A stretch of DNA of 64,000 bases from Brasenia schreberi (GCA_036023115.1 JAYKKT010000064.1:11111001-11175000), one strand, 5' to 3'; positions 12,601-24,772 are shown, counted from the first letter of the stretch. The notes: a model not told the origin generated them from the sequence alone. Program-made: numbers and translations.

Positions 12601-12878
12601 CAATATAGTAGGACTAACTTCTTTACTCACACCTGTCCATGATGTAGGAACCCTCTTTGCAATTGATTCACTACATCTGGGTGAAAATATAGTGACCCTT
12701 GCTTACTTTTCATTGCATTCAAGCTTTGCACCATGTCGCTAGGCTGGGATGCCCTAAAACAATGCTCATGATTTGTGTAATCCATAGTATAAAATCAAAC
12801 ATACTTTTACATTGATTGTCAGAAGCCTAACACAACTCTCTTCCTTTATTTGGGCTTGGAAACGGTCATGCAAGAGTG
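9657..12878 (-). mobile_element. Full-length RTE-clade LINE, decayed (copy A)
   Basis: This 3.2-kb element is flanked by ATCCATGCTAA (9646-9656 and 12879-12889). Its 3' end at the low coordinate is the AAC (minus-strand GTT) repeat. Reading the minus strand gives a short 5' UTR, an AP-type endonuclease start near 12500 (words equivalent to SWNIGTLTGKL and LCLQETKWV), endonuclease to about 11850, reverse transcriptase about 11300-10400 and the C-terminal region ([17 protein letters not shown] at 10029-9960). Many stops and frameshifts make it inactive. The endonuclease-RT single-ORF plan is known for plant RTE elements. Confidence 0.85.
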
Positions 12879-14520
12879 ATCCATGCTAAGTCCAACAAAA
12901 TTTTAGGTTGGTTGTCGGAAGCCTAAAACAACCCTCCTTATCCGAGCTTGGGATTGGCCATGCAAGGGTGATCCAATTGAACAATTTCGATATAATTTAT
13001 AAAATCACATAATCTTAACTGAACCAAGAGATCCCAGTCGAGTTCCTTCCTGTTCAAGAGCTATTGAGAATATATGAGATCAGGAGTAGTTGATCTGAGG
13101 TGGTGCCATAACCGCAACATTGTTCTTAAAATGGTATCACATCCTTTGCCATAGAGTTTCACCCGTACTCATGTTTTAACTTTTAAATATCTTGCTTTTA
13201 ATAGGTTGTATTGAAAATAGTTACAATTTTTACAGATTTCTATTTTCTTTTGACGGTTTGTTAAATAAATATTTTACTGACGGAGGGGTGTGGTGCTATA
13301 ATCGCAACGTTGTTCTTGAAATATGTATCACATCCTTTGTCATAGAATTATAATTCATGCTAAGTCTGACAAAGTTTTACGCTAGCTATCGGAAGCCTAA
13401 CACAACCTTCATCTTTATTCAGGCTTGGGACCGGCTATGCAAGGGTGATCCAATTGAATAATTTCGGTCTAATTTATAAAATCATATAATCTTAACTGAA
13501 CCAAGAGTTCCTTGGTTCTATCAGCTCCAGGTCCGACCGGTTTGTAGCCCAATCCAATTCTTTCCTATTCGAGAGCTATTGGGAATCTATGAAATTAGGA
13601 GTAGCTAATCTGAGGTGGTGCCATAACCGCAACGTTGTTCTTGAAAGAGGTATCGCATCCTTTGCCATAGAATTACAATTCATGCTAAGTCCAACAAAGT
13701 TTTATGCTGGTTGTCAGAAGCCTAACATAATCCTCCTCCTTATTTGGGCTTGGGATCGGCTATGTAAGGGTGATCCAATCAAACAATTTCAGTCTAACTT
13801 ATAAAATCACATAATCTTAACTGAATCAAGAGATCCATGGTTCTACCAATTCTGGGTCTGACCAGTTTGTCACCTAGTCGAGTTCCTTCCTGTTCAAGAG
13901 CTATTGGGAATCTATGAAATCAGGAGTAGCTGATCCGTGGTGGTGCCATAACCGCAACGTTGTTCTTGAAACATTATCACATCCTTTGCTATAGAATTTC
14001 ACCCGTAGTCATGTTTTAACTTTTAAATATCTCGCTTTTAATAGTTGTATTGAAAATAACTACAATTTGCAAACTTCCATTTTCTTTTCACGGTTTGTTA
14101 AATGAATATTTAACTAATCGAGGGGTGTGGTGCCATAACCGCAGCGTTGTTCTCGAAACAAGTATCACATCCTTTGCCATATAATTACAATCCATGCTAA
14201 GTCTGACAAAGTTTTACGTTGGCTATCAAAAGCCTAATACAACCCTCATCTTTATCCGGGTTTGGGACCGGCTATGCAAGGGTGATCCAATCGAACAGTT
14301 TCAATCTAATTTATAAAATCACATATTCTTAACTAAACCAAGAGATCCTTGGTTCTACCAGCTCCAGGTCCGATCGGGTTGTCGCCCAGTCCAGTTCCTT
14401 CTTATTCGAGAGCTATTGGAAATCTATAAAATCAAGAGTAGATGATCCAAGGTGGTGCCATAACCACAGTGTTGTTCTTGAAGCAGGTATCACCTCCTTT
14501 GCTATAGAATTTCACCAGTG
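12879..14520. repeat. Complex repeat array, main block
   Basis: Units of about 320 bp and about 490-510 bp alternate. Each carries AAGCCTAACACAACC, GGGCTTGGGACCGGC, GCAAGGGTGATCCAA, CACATAATCTTAACC and CCATAACCGCAACGTTG. The longer form adds a ~185-bp insert (CCCGTACTCATGTTTTAAC). The phrase CATAACCGCAACGTTG or a near variant starts near 9589, 13108, 13298, 13619, 13948, 14140, 14458, 17100, 17289 and 17614. Each unit contains the reverse complement of the first ~110 bp of the LINE/SINE-like family. No ORF is conserved among units. Confidence 0.85.
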
Positions 14521-16274
14521 CTCATTCTAAACACCCAAAATTTGAAATATTTTCTAAACTCTCAAATTCAAGAAGTAGTTTAAAGCCTTTATAACCTTTA
14601 ATTTCAGAAAACCCCAACTTTTAAAGTTCAATGTCTTTTTGGGGAATATTTCAAAATAAAGATTTTAAATTCAAGTTAAAAAGGCCATGAATTTCAAAGC
14701 AAATCAGACAAACAGGTGAGACCCAATCCGAATCTAAATCGAGACCAATTTCAAAAGCAAAGGAGAGACCAAGTCAGAAACCTATCCGGATAAAAGCGAG
14801 ATTGAAGCCTATCAGAAACATATAAAGATCACGGGTGGATTAAACCAGAATTGTGGATTAAATCAAGCTTCACCAAACGGATCATTCAAATTCAAATGCA
14901 TGGATAAGATGGGGTCGAGCTTGTGATGAATCAGTTCAAATCAAAAGAGATAATTCAAGTACATATACATGGCCAAGATGAACCATATTGTATTAAGTAA
15001 AATGGGTTTTGAAAGGTTGCAAGAATTACTAAGGTTTCATCATAGGATCGAATCACAACAATTCAAGTTCATGTCATGCTTGACAAGTCAAGAGAAGTGC
15101 ACCTAAATTGGGCCGAGATCATGATGGATGAAGGCAATCCAAAATCAGAGATATGGTTAGGATAAATCATACTTCACCAAGTGATATAGTTTAAAATGTG
15201 GCAATTAAAGCATCACCAAATGATCGAGCCACAACAAACTGAGTCCATATCATGGGCCGGCCAACAAGAAGGTGCACTCTATGAAGCCCAGTCAAGACCG
15301 AACTCACCTAAAGACTGCCACATGGGGGCTGTTCCATTCAATCACAAAAGGGACCACGTCAATTATAGATCAAGGCTGGATTTGGAGCTCATTCAACCTG
15401 CCCCAAGGAAGGACCTAGAATCAGTCCCTTGGCCTATAAATAAGGCCAAGGGGGGTACGGGTTCACCATCTTGGAATATCTTCTACACTTGGGTGAGATA
15501 GCTAGGGGTTGGGTTCTAGGAAGGAGTTGCTGCTCCAAGTGCAGGTCATGGGCTGCAAGAAGTGAAGGAGAGAGGAAAAGAGAGTGAGGTAGTATTATCC
15601 ATTAAGTGCAAGTGAGTTGAGAGGTTTTCAAGGAAGTAGGAGGCCAGATTCCACTCTTGTAATTCTCAACCACTTGATGCAAAATCTGTAAGTATTTTCA
15701 TCCTTCGATTTTAATCTTTTTTCTACATTGATTCAATTGAAAAGAGGTTGTATTAATGGAGCATTGTCTCCCCCCATGTTGTAATAGTGATTAGAATTAC
15801 TGAATTTCCATTATCTTGCTGAATTTTCACTCTCTCACACACGCACTCTATGTGTTTGATTATGCGATTCTACCCCCAACATACTCTATAAACACTCTAT
15901 ACTCTCTACCTCCTCTATGCTTAAGCTTATACAAATATTTCCATTCATTTCCTTTCAACACTCATGATGTTGTGTTGTTGCAATTTCAATTCGGGTGAGT
16001 TTGCATCACGTATGTTCTTAAAAATCTAAAACTAAACTTTTGCATCCCTACATACGTTGATTTCCGTCATTTTAATTCTCGAATCTCTGCTTCAATTGAT
16101 TCGAAATTTTGTACACACATTCTACACACACAAACCCACTCATAATAAAATTTTCAAGAATTTTAGGTTAGGGACGTGCAGCTACGTAATTAAAATTGTG
16201 CAAAATCAGGTTAATGTTGTAGTTAAAATGTGTAAAATTTTCTCGAATCTCTACTTCAATTGATCCCGAATCTC
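14521..16274 (+). other. Non-array block with pol II promoter or LTR-like segment
   Basis: From 14520 to 15200 the DNA repeats short phrases (TTCAAATTCAAATGCATGG, TTCAAGTACATATACATGG) without clear periodicity. A TATA element sits at 15434-15442. Downstream are a transcript-leader-like stretch and a TGTAATTCTC region at about 15659, a layout typical of an LTR or other mobile promoter. No matching second LTR, primer-binding site or coding domain was found. A 101-codon ORF at 15196-15501 runs through the TATA box and is not credible as a gene. Confidence 0.35.
15426..15452 (+). promoter_or_regulatory. TATA element inside a perfect 10-bp inverted repeat
   Basis: CCCTTGGCCT (15426-15435) and AGGCCAAGGG (15443-15452) are exact inverted complements flanking ATAAATA, so CTATAAATAA sits at the tip of a potential cruciform. 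TATA-like function is inferred from sequence only. Confidence 0.55.
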
Positions 16275-16828
16275 TGTTTCGAGTCTTTTTCTTACCTGAG
16301 TACCATAATTTAAAACTTGTATCTTCAATCTCCTTTATTTTTTCTCCAACCCACTTTGTCTCTTGTAAACATAGAATATGAATATTTCTCTAAATCATAG
16401 TATCTACCACTTTCATTAGCTTACAGGATAATGTTCCGATATTTCAAGAACCAATATGAATCTTATGATCTAGGACTAGCTTCCTTACCCCCCGTATCCA
16501 TCTATATTGAAAATGTGGACACCCTCTCTTTAATTTATTCACTACATTCAGGCGGCAACATAGCATGAAAATGTAGTGGCCCTTGCTTACTAGTCCTACT
16601 TGGGAACTCTCTTTGCAATTAATTTACCACATCCGGGCTAAAATGTAGTGCCCATTGCTTACTTTTCACTGCATTCAAGCTTTGGACCGTGTCATTAGGC
16701 GTGGATACCGTAAAACAATGCTCATAATTTGTGTAATCCATAGTATACAAATCAAACAAACTTTTACACTGTCTATCAAAAGCCTAATACAACTCTCCTC
16801 CGTTATCTGGGCTTGGGATCGGTCATCC
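16275..16828 (-). mobile_element. RTE LINE 5' fragment (copy B), segmental duplicate of copy A
   Basis: This matches 12320-12878, the 5' end and first endonuclease codons of copy A, and continues into the same array junction (ATGCTAAGTCCAACAAAATT). LINE insertions normally lose their 5' ends. This piece keeps the 5' end and lacks the 3' part, so it was copied at DNA level together with its flank. Confidence 0.85.
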
Positions 16829-17796
16829 AAGGTTGATCTATGCTAAGTCCAACAAAATTTTAGGTTGGTTGTCGGAAGCCTAACACAACCCTCCTTATTC
16901 GGGCTTGGGATTGGCCATGCAAGGGTGATCCAATCGAACAATTTTGATATAATTTATAAAATCACATAATCTTAACCAAACCAAGAGATCCCTGGTTCGA
17001 CCGGTTTCGGGTCCGGTCAATTTGTTACCCAGTCGAGTTCCTTCCTGTTCAAGAGCTATTGAGAATCTATGAAATCAGGAGTAGTTGATCCGAGGTGGTG
17101 CCATAACCGTAGCATTGTTCTTAAAACGGTATCACATCCTTTGCCATAGAGTTTAACCCGTACTCACATTTTAACTTTTAAATATCTCACTTTTATATGT
17201 TGTATTGAAAATAGTTACAATTTGGAGACTAAAATTTTCTTTTCATGGTTTGTTAAATAAATATTTTACTGACGGAGGGGTGTGGTGCTATAACCGCAAC
17301 GTTGTTCTTGAAATAGGTATCACATCCTTTGTCATAGAATTATAATTCATTCTAAGTCTGACAAAGTTTTATGCCAGCTATTGGAAGCCTGACACAACTT
17401 TCATTTTTATTGAGGCTTGGGACCGGCTATGTAAGGGTGATCCAATCGAACAGTTTCAGTCTAATTTATAAAATCAAATAATCTTAATCGAACTAAGAGA
17501 TCCTTGGTGCTATCAACTCCAGGTCCGACCGATTTGTAGCCTAGTCTAGTTCTTTCCTCTTCAAGAGCTATTGGGAATCTATGAAATCAGGAGTAGCTAA
17601 TCTAAGGTGGTGCCATAACTGCAATGTTGTTCTTGAAAGAGGTATCACCTCCTTTTCCATGGAATTTCACCTGTACTCATGTTTTAACTTTTAAATATTT
17701 CGCTTTTAATAGGTTGCATTGAAAATAGTTACAATTTGCAAACTTCCATTTTCTTTTTACGGTTTGTTAAATGAATATTTTACTGACCGAGGGGTG
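16829..17796. repeat. Complex repeat array, second block
   Basis: This continues the similarity to 12879-13650 (offset about 3.95-4.0 kb), with further CATAACCGCAACG-type words near 17100, 17289 and 17614 and two copies of the TCATGTTTTAAC-type insert. It stops abruptly at GGGGTGTGG near 17796. Confidence 0.8.
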
Positions 17797-18206
17797 TGGG
17801 CAATGGGTTTGATGCAAAACCAAATCTGTATCAAAGCCATTATCATGAGTCTTGGTAACAAATGGGTAGATCCATTTGAACTTAGAGGCCGTGAGTTTGG
17901 TTCTTGGGGCGTGCATTACCTGTTTTCGGCCTCCCCATTGTAATCGAGAAAGAAAAGAAAGCATAGATCCATTTAGTTATAGAAACAGGAAAGATTAAAT
18001 CCGTTTAAAGATTGTATTATGTTTTACCATTTTGGAAACGAGTTGCAACTCCCCTTTGTCCCTGTTTAACTTTCCAATTATCATCTGAACCCATCTCGTC
18101 TAAAATACAACATATTATCTCACAGGACATGAAAACAGTACAACATAAGAAAGTACATAATCCATAAAAGTCAAGTAGAAGTATCGTAATTATGTAGCAT
18201 ATCAAT
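17797..18206. other. Intergenic; SINE-like fragment, no gene
   Basis: A partial copy of the CCTCCCCATTGTA-ended SINE-like sequence lies at about 17880-17945. The rest is AT-rich DNA with no recognisable gene. Confidence 0.4.
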
Positions 18207-18218
18207 CGATGAATGACA

Positions 18219-19230
18219 GGGTACCGAGAGAGATTCTTTGGAGAACTTTGGAAAAAAGAAGTACCTATTGACATACATTAACCTTATAAGAGACATGAAC
18301 AATGGTGAAAAACATGTGTGAGGACTCATAAAGGAATGACAAACTTCTTTAAGTTAATATTGGGTTACATCAAGGATCAACTTTAAGTCCATACTTATAT
18401 ATAATGGTGATTGATGAGTTAACAAAACATATTCAAGATGAAGTACCTTGGTGTATGTCATTTACAGATGACATTATGTTGTGGAGGAGTCTAAGGAAAA
18501 AGTTAATAGAAAATTAGAACTAAGGAGAGAAACATTAGAAAGCAAATGCCTCCAACTTAGTAGAACAAAGACATAATATATGGAATGTAAGTTTGATCAT
18601 CTGGTTACTTAAGATGATATAGAAATTAAAATTGGCACACATTACATCCCCAAAAGGAAAGTTTTAAATACCTAGGGTCAATTTTTCAGTGTGATGGAAA
18701 ATTTGATGGAGATGCTATGCATAGAATTAATGCTCGTTGGTTAAAATAGAGAGGAGCATCAGATATTCTTTGTTATAGAGCAACAATTAGGCCTGCCATA
18801 TTTTATGGTTCTGAGTGTTAGGCAGTTAATCATCAACATGTACAAAATGTGACATAAATGAAGATGTTGAGATGGATGAGTGGTCATACAAGAAAAGACT
18901 GTATACATAATGAGGTTATTAAAAACAAATTAGGAGTAACACCAATAAAGGATAAAATGAGATCATATCATTTAAGATGGTTTGGACATATAAAAAGAAA
19001 CATCAAAAGAAGAACCTATAAGAAGGTATGGAAAACTAAATTTGAAAAGTATTAAAAGAGGTAGAGGACGACCACAAAAGTGTTTGGAAAGAAACAATAA
19101 AGAATGATCTATCTTATTGTGAGTTAACTGCTAACATGGCACACGATAGGTCTCTGTGGAAACAAAGAATCGATATAGCCGACCCTGTTTAGTATAGTAT
19201 TGGAAAATGCTTAGTTGTTGTTGTATCTAT
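18219..19230 (+). mobile_element. 5'-truncated RTE LINE (copy C)
   Basis: It starts inside the reverse transcriptase (GGTACCGAGAGAGATTC, between motifs A and B) and runs to TTAGTTGTTGTTGT. The flanks carry CGATGAATGACA (18207-18218) and CAATGAATGACA (19231-19242), a 12-bp duplication with one mismatch. Stops and frameshifts scatter through it; the longest C-terminal piece is 18858-19055 ([12 protein letters not shown]). Confidence 0.85.
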
Positions 19231-19420
19231 CAATGAATGACAAAAATACGACCCAAACTTCCTTGTGTTGAACCGGAGGACCCATTGTGAAGAAAAAACA
19301 TTTTCTTAAGTTAAAAATAGGTCAGATAATATAGCATGTTCATCGAGAGATCTGACGGATTCAAAGAATTCAATTCTACTAACCCAACTTCTTCATAGCC
19401 CAACGTAGAGTAATGTATAT

Positions 19421-19562
19421 TGTCACTTATTAATAATTATATTACTTTCGTGCTGTCGATACGGAGTTATATTTGCGTGATGTCGTGAAATTGTCACTTA
19501 TTAATAATTATATTACTTTCGTGCTGTCGATACGAAGTTATATTTGCGTGACATCGCGAAAT
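19421..19562. repeat. Tandem duplication, 2 x 71 bp
   Basis: TGTCACTTATTAATAATTAT at 19421 is repeated at 19492. Differences are few (ACGGAG/ACGAAG, GATGTCG/GACATCG). It lies in DNA without genes (19243-20153). Confidence 0.92.
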
Positions 19563-20166
19563 AGAACGGTTACTCCAGACAAATGTTCCAAAAGTGGGTT
19601 GAAGTGAATCGTTTTCTGGAAGAAACAGAGAATCGGTTGAATCAAACTTTTAAGAAACTAAAAAGCATGAAAAGAAAGTCAAAATAATATGCAGTAAAAT
19701 GTAGTGTCAGAGTCGACATGAATCGATTACATTTGCAAAGACAAACAAATCGGAGACTGATTAAACGGTGATTTATTTATTATCATGTAGAAAATTGTAT
19801 GCTACGCACATGATAATTACCTTCTACTATTAGAGTTAAATGTAAAAATGACAAAAGATCAAACACAAGTACGACTAGGAGTCCAAGGTATTAAAGGTCT
19901 GAATCCAATTCCAAATAGTATTTCGGATATGGTTTTCATGTCACCCTTTGGATTCTATACCCGACGCTAAATCTATTTCACTAAAAATGCCCAGGCACAT
20001 GGAACATTGTGAATTTTTGGTTTATATCCAAATCTACCACATCCATTATCGTGTGAACTATCTCTAATTGAACATTTGTTCCATAAGATGTTAAAACCTC
20101 CATGAGGTATTCCTTACTATTGTTTTTCAGTTTATATATTATGTATAACAATGTTATATTGACTTC

Positions 20167-23100
20167 AACTCTGCCCATGTAAGGGATCACTATTTCATGG
20201 CCAGTTCCAAGCCTAGATAAAAGAGGAGGGTTGTGTTAGGCTTTCGACGGCTAGCGTAAAACTTTGTTAGACTTATCTATCATGGATTCTATAAATTATG
20301 AGTATTGTGTTTAGACATTCTCTCTTAGTGACATACTACAAATCTCGAATGCAGTGAAAAGTAAGCAATTACCTCTACATCTTCTCCCAAATATAGTGAA
20401 TCAATTGCAAAGAGAATTTAGACGATTGAGAGTAAAGAAGTTAGTATCGCTACATTGTCGCTCGAATATAGTGAACAAGTTATAGTAAGGGTCCCTGCAT
20501 TTTCAGAATAAGCAGATATAAGAGGTAAGGAAACTGCTCGTATATAATAAGATTCGTATTGATACTTGAAATATCATAACATTGACTGACAAGTTAATGA
20601 AGGTGGTAGATACTATGATTCGAAAAAGGATTTACAATTTATGTTTACAAGAGACAAAGTAGGTGAGAGAAAAAACAAAGGAGATTAAAAATACATGTTT
20701 TAAATAATTGTACTCAAGTAAGGAAAATACACAAAATAGAGTTGTTATTATTATAAATAAAGATTTTAAGGATTGTGTAGTAAACATATAATGATATGAT
20801 GACCGAATTATGATAATGAAATTAGTGTCACGAGTAGAGACACTGAATATAGTTTATGCTTATGCACCTAAAGTAGGATTAGAAGATAGTATAAAAAAGG
20901 CTTTTTGATGGGAGTTAGATAAAGTAATTTAAAGAATTCCATAAAGAGAGTTGATTTGTTTAGGAGGAGACTTAAATGAACATGTCAGTAAAGGTGCATG
21001 AGGATATCAAGGTATTCATGAAAACTATGGTTTTGGAGATATAAATAAAAAGGGCAGGAAGATTTTAAATTTTGCTATAGCTTTTGATCTCTTTATAGCT
21101 AATACAATTTTCAAAAAACTAAATAAACATTTAATTACTTATAAAAGTGTTTTGTCACAAATACAAATTGATTATTTTGTTTGAAGAATAAAAGATAGAT
21201 CGTGTTTTAAATATTGCAAGGTAATTCTAAGAGAAAGCTTAACTACTCAACATCGATTTTTAGTAATGTATTTCTTTGTAAAAAAGTTGTCAAAGAAGAA
21301 TGGAGTGCATAGAGCTATTCGGAATATATGATGAAACCTCAAATGTGCGAAAGAAAATATATTTAAATAAAAAGTTTTTTAATGAGATGCTTGAAATTAT
21401 AAAGGTACACCTTTTGATATGTGAAACAATATGACTATATATATTAAAGAATTTATAAAAGATGTGTTAGTTGAATATAAGGGACGCATACCCACATAAA
21501 AAGAAACTTGGTGGTGGAGTGAAGTGGTGTAAGATAAAATCAAGGCAAAGAAGCTACATTATAAATTGTATTATTCCAAGAAGATTAGTAAAACTTAGGA
21601 TGCTTATAAGAAAGTAAGAAAAGAACCGAAAAGGGCGTTAGTGAATCAAAAGCAAAAATTTGAGAGGATTTATAGAAAAGCTTAACTCAAAAGAAGGTAA
21701 AAGAGATATTTTTAAGGATAGCTAAGGCTAGAGATAAGAAAATTAAGGATTTGAGAGGATGAAAAGATTATAGTGGCAAATGATAATATAAAAAATAGAT
21801 GAAAAAATTATTTCTATAAGCTTTTTAATGAAAATATAGATGATAGTATTAGCTTGGGATAGTTAGCTAAATAAAAAAAGTATATAAACCACAATTTCTA
21901 TCGACGTATTTAAAAGAATGAAGTCAAAGAGACTCTTAAATATATGAAGGTTGGTAAATCTGTAGGACCAGACAATATTCCTATAAAAGTATAGAAATTT
22001 TAATAGAGATGGGGCTCACTTGACTCACAAGACTATTTAATGAAATATAAAGAACCAAAAAGATACCCGAAGAATGGAGAGTGAGTACACTTATACCCAT
22101 ATTTTAAAACAAGAGATACGTTTATAATTGTGCAAATTATCGAGGTATCAATGAGCCATACTATGAAATTATGAGAAAGAATTATCGAACATAGGTTAAG
22201 ACAAATATCGAGTACAACAGAGAACTAATTCGGATTCATGTCCAATAGATCTACTACCTATTGGAATGTTATATAAAATATTTTAGAGCAAAAAAGAAAA
22301 GCCTTCACATACTATTTATTGATGTAAAAAAAACTTATGATAAGTTGCCAAGAGATGTTCTTTGGAGAATTTTGAAAAAAAAAGGTATCTCATTGACATA
22401 CATAAATCTTATAAGAGACATGTATGATAGTGCAAAAACATGAGTAAAGACTCGTGAATGAATGATAGACTCCTTTGAAGTTAAGATTGTGTTATATCAC
22501 GGATCAACTTTAAGTTCATATTTATTTATATTGGTCATTGATGAGTTAACAAAACATATTAAAGATGAAGTACCTTGGTGTATGTTATTTGTGGATGGTA
22601 TTGTGTCAGTGGATGAGTCTAAGAAAAAAGTTAATAGAAAATTGAAACTATAGAAAGAAACATTAGAAAGTAAAGGCTTTCGTAGAATAAAGACTTAATA
22701 TATGTAACGTAAGTTTGATCATTTGGGTACTTCAGAGAACACAAAAATTAAGATTGGTACACATTGCATCTCTTATAAGAAAAATTTTAAATATCTAGGG
22801 TCAATTTTTCAAAGTGATGAAAAAAATGATGGAGATGTTATACATAGAATTAATGCCGAATTAATGCCGGTTGGTTAAAATGGAGGAGCATAAGGTATTA
22901 TATGTGATAAAAAGATACCATTAAAGTTGAAAAGGTAACTCTTATAAAGCAACAATTAGACATGCTATATTTTATGGTTTTGAGTGTTGGGCAATTAATC
23001 ATCAACTTGCTATAGTAAAAATGAAGATGTTGAGATGAATGAGTGATCATACAAGGAAAGAATGTATACATACTCAGGTTATTAGAAACAAACTAGGAGT

Positions 23101-23383
23101 AATACGAGTAGAGGATAAAATGAGAGAAAATTGTTTAAGATAATTTGGACATGTAGAAAGACAACCCAAGGATGCTCCTGTAAAAAGATATGAAAAATTA
23201 GATTGTGAAAATGTTAAAAGAGAAAGAGGATGATCACAAAAGTGTTGGAAAGAAACAATAAAGAATGATCTAGTTTATATTAAGTTAACTGGTAGGACAT
23301 ATGATAGGGCATAATAGAAACAAGGAATTCATGTAGGGGACCCTATGTAGTATGGGAAAAAGCTTAGTTGTTGTTGTTTAGTA
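20167..23383 (+). mobile_element. Full-length RTE-clade LINE, decayed (copy D)
   Basis: The element lies between two copies of TTATATTGACTTC (20154-20166 and 23384-23396). The 5' UTR (20167-20540) aligns with copy A and begins with the GTAAGGGATCAC module. The endonuclease start is near 20545 and GGDLN-type coding near 20960. The RT region is at 22260-22660, with surviving frames FIDVKKTYDKLP (motif A) and MLFVDGIVSVDE (decayed motif C). The C-terminal domain lies near 23000-23240 and the tail is GTTGTTGTT. Numerous stops show it is long dead. Confidence 0.85.
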
Positions 23384-23396
23384 TTATATTGACTTC

Positions 23397-24452
23397 GTAA
23401 AGCTTAATGAGCGAGCTGATGTTGAGGAAATTGATCGTAGTCCAAACCCTGGGCTATATGTTCTACATATCGCCCCCACGTTAACCAGTTCCGCTGTTGG
23501 CCTCACAGTAAACAAATTCTGAATGTGCCACTTAATAAAAGAATAGACTCTGACTCATCTAATACCTAACGACATGTATTATTCGTGAAAATTTAACTCC
23601 TTTTGTTGGGAATTTTGTCATAAGAGCTTGGATGTATAGAAATGGCCGGCTTGGAATTGGTAACGATGGTTTCAACCTTAACTAAACTGGGCTAGAAACT
23701 GGAACTGGTAAAACTGGACTTGAAACTGGGGACTGCCCAGTTGACTGGTTAGGTCTGAACTGGAATTCTGGTTCCTTTTAGTTTCAAAACTTTTGGTCAT
23801 ATTTTTTCTGGTTTTGGACGGCTTAAGACTGAAACCAGAACTAAAAAGTGGCCCAGTTTAGTCACTTTTGGTTATAGTTCCTTGTGCCGGGTAAACCGAA
23901 ACTGGACATGTTTATGAATGTGTTCATATCCTGGTTTCTTATTGTCTTTGTTACTGGCTAAAAACGTTAACTGTCAAATCCAAAGGCTAGAGGTCGGTTT
24001 TGACTGATTTCGATAAGGTTTATAAACTATCTAATAAAACTAAACACGGACTGTTCGTAGCTTATTCGATCAACTCCAGTTCTTTTTTGCATTTGGCATG
24101 TTAGGGCATGCGGGTTGAGGTTAACATGGACCAAATATGAACCCAGATAGACAAGCTGAACACAAGCTGCTGATTGAAGTTGAAGACAGCTTTGAAATGT
24201 TTTATCATCAGAAAATGGCTGAAAAATGTTTGATCTTGTATGTTTTCTTGTATAATTGAATCACATTATGCACATCCGGTTGGTTTTCTATCATCTATGT
24301 ACATGAAACCTATGTTTAATTATCTGAACAAGCTCCTCACTCATGAGAGTCGAGTCAAACTGGACAAGCTCATGAGCTTGGCTCATTTAGTTGGCGAACC
24401 AAACAAGAACAAGCTCATGAACGTTTGAACTATGAGGATCTTAGTTCTTTCG
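23397..24452. other. Intergenic; low-complexity CTGG/AACTGG tract
   Basis: 23633-23900 is a degenerate mosaic of AACTGG and GGTTTC words. It opens with ATGGCCGGCTTGG, as similar tracts do at 8884 (ATGGCCGGTTTC) and 41470 (ATGTCTGGTTCC). The shared opening word suggests a repeat-family boundary. No gene is visible. Confidence 0.45.
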
Positions 24453-24562
24453 TTTTTAATGGTACAACGGGGAAGCCAAAGCCAGAAGCATGCTCATGAG
24501 TATTGAACTCACGATCTTTGACTTGTTAACCAGGCGAGCTATTGTTCGTTGTGCAACTCGAT
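24453..24562 (-). mobile_element. tRNA-like SINE fragment
   Basis: On the minus strand this reads GCACAACGAAC, AGCTCGCC, GTGAGTTCAATACTC, GGCTTCCCCGTTGTACC, in the same order as 4095-4195. The box-B-like word is GAGTTCAAT. Confidence 0.5.
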
Positions 24563-24711
24563 TCATTAACCATCCTTAGGTTTAGGCAACCATGATAGAA
24601 AACCCAAGTTTTCATCAAACCAGTTTACGGAAAACCTGTTTTTTAATGTGTCATCCAACTGAATTTCAAAATATCGCAGTTATTTGCAGCCAGCCCTAAT
24701 TGAAAGCGGCC

Positions 24712-24753
24712 TCTCTCTCTCTCCCTCTCTCTCTGTGTGTGTGTGTGTGTGTG
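24712..24753 (+). repeat. (CT)n(GT)n microsatellite in the C1D leader
   Basis: A CT tract passes directly into (TG)n about 20 bp before the C1D start codon, so it probably lies in the 5' UTR. Length polymorphism here could affect the leader. Confidence 0.85.
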
Positions 24754-24772
24754 GCGATCGAGAAGATAGGAC

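Noticed and set aside
15196..15501. 101-codon frame
   Set aside because: It spans a TATA element and LTR-like DNA and has no recognisable domain.
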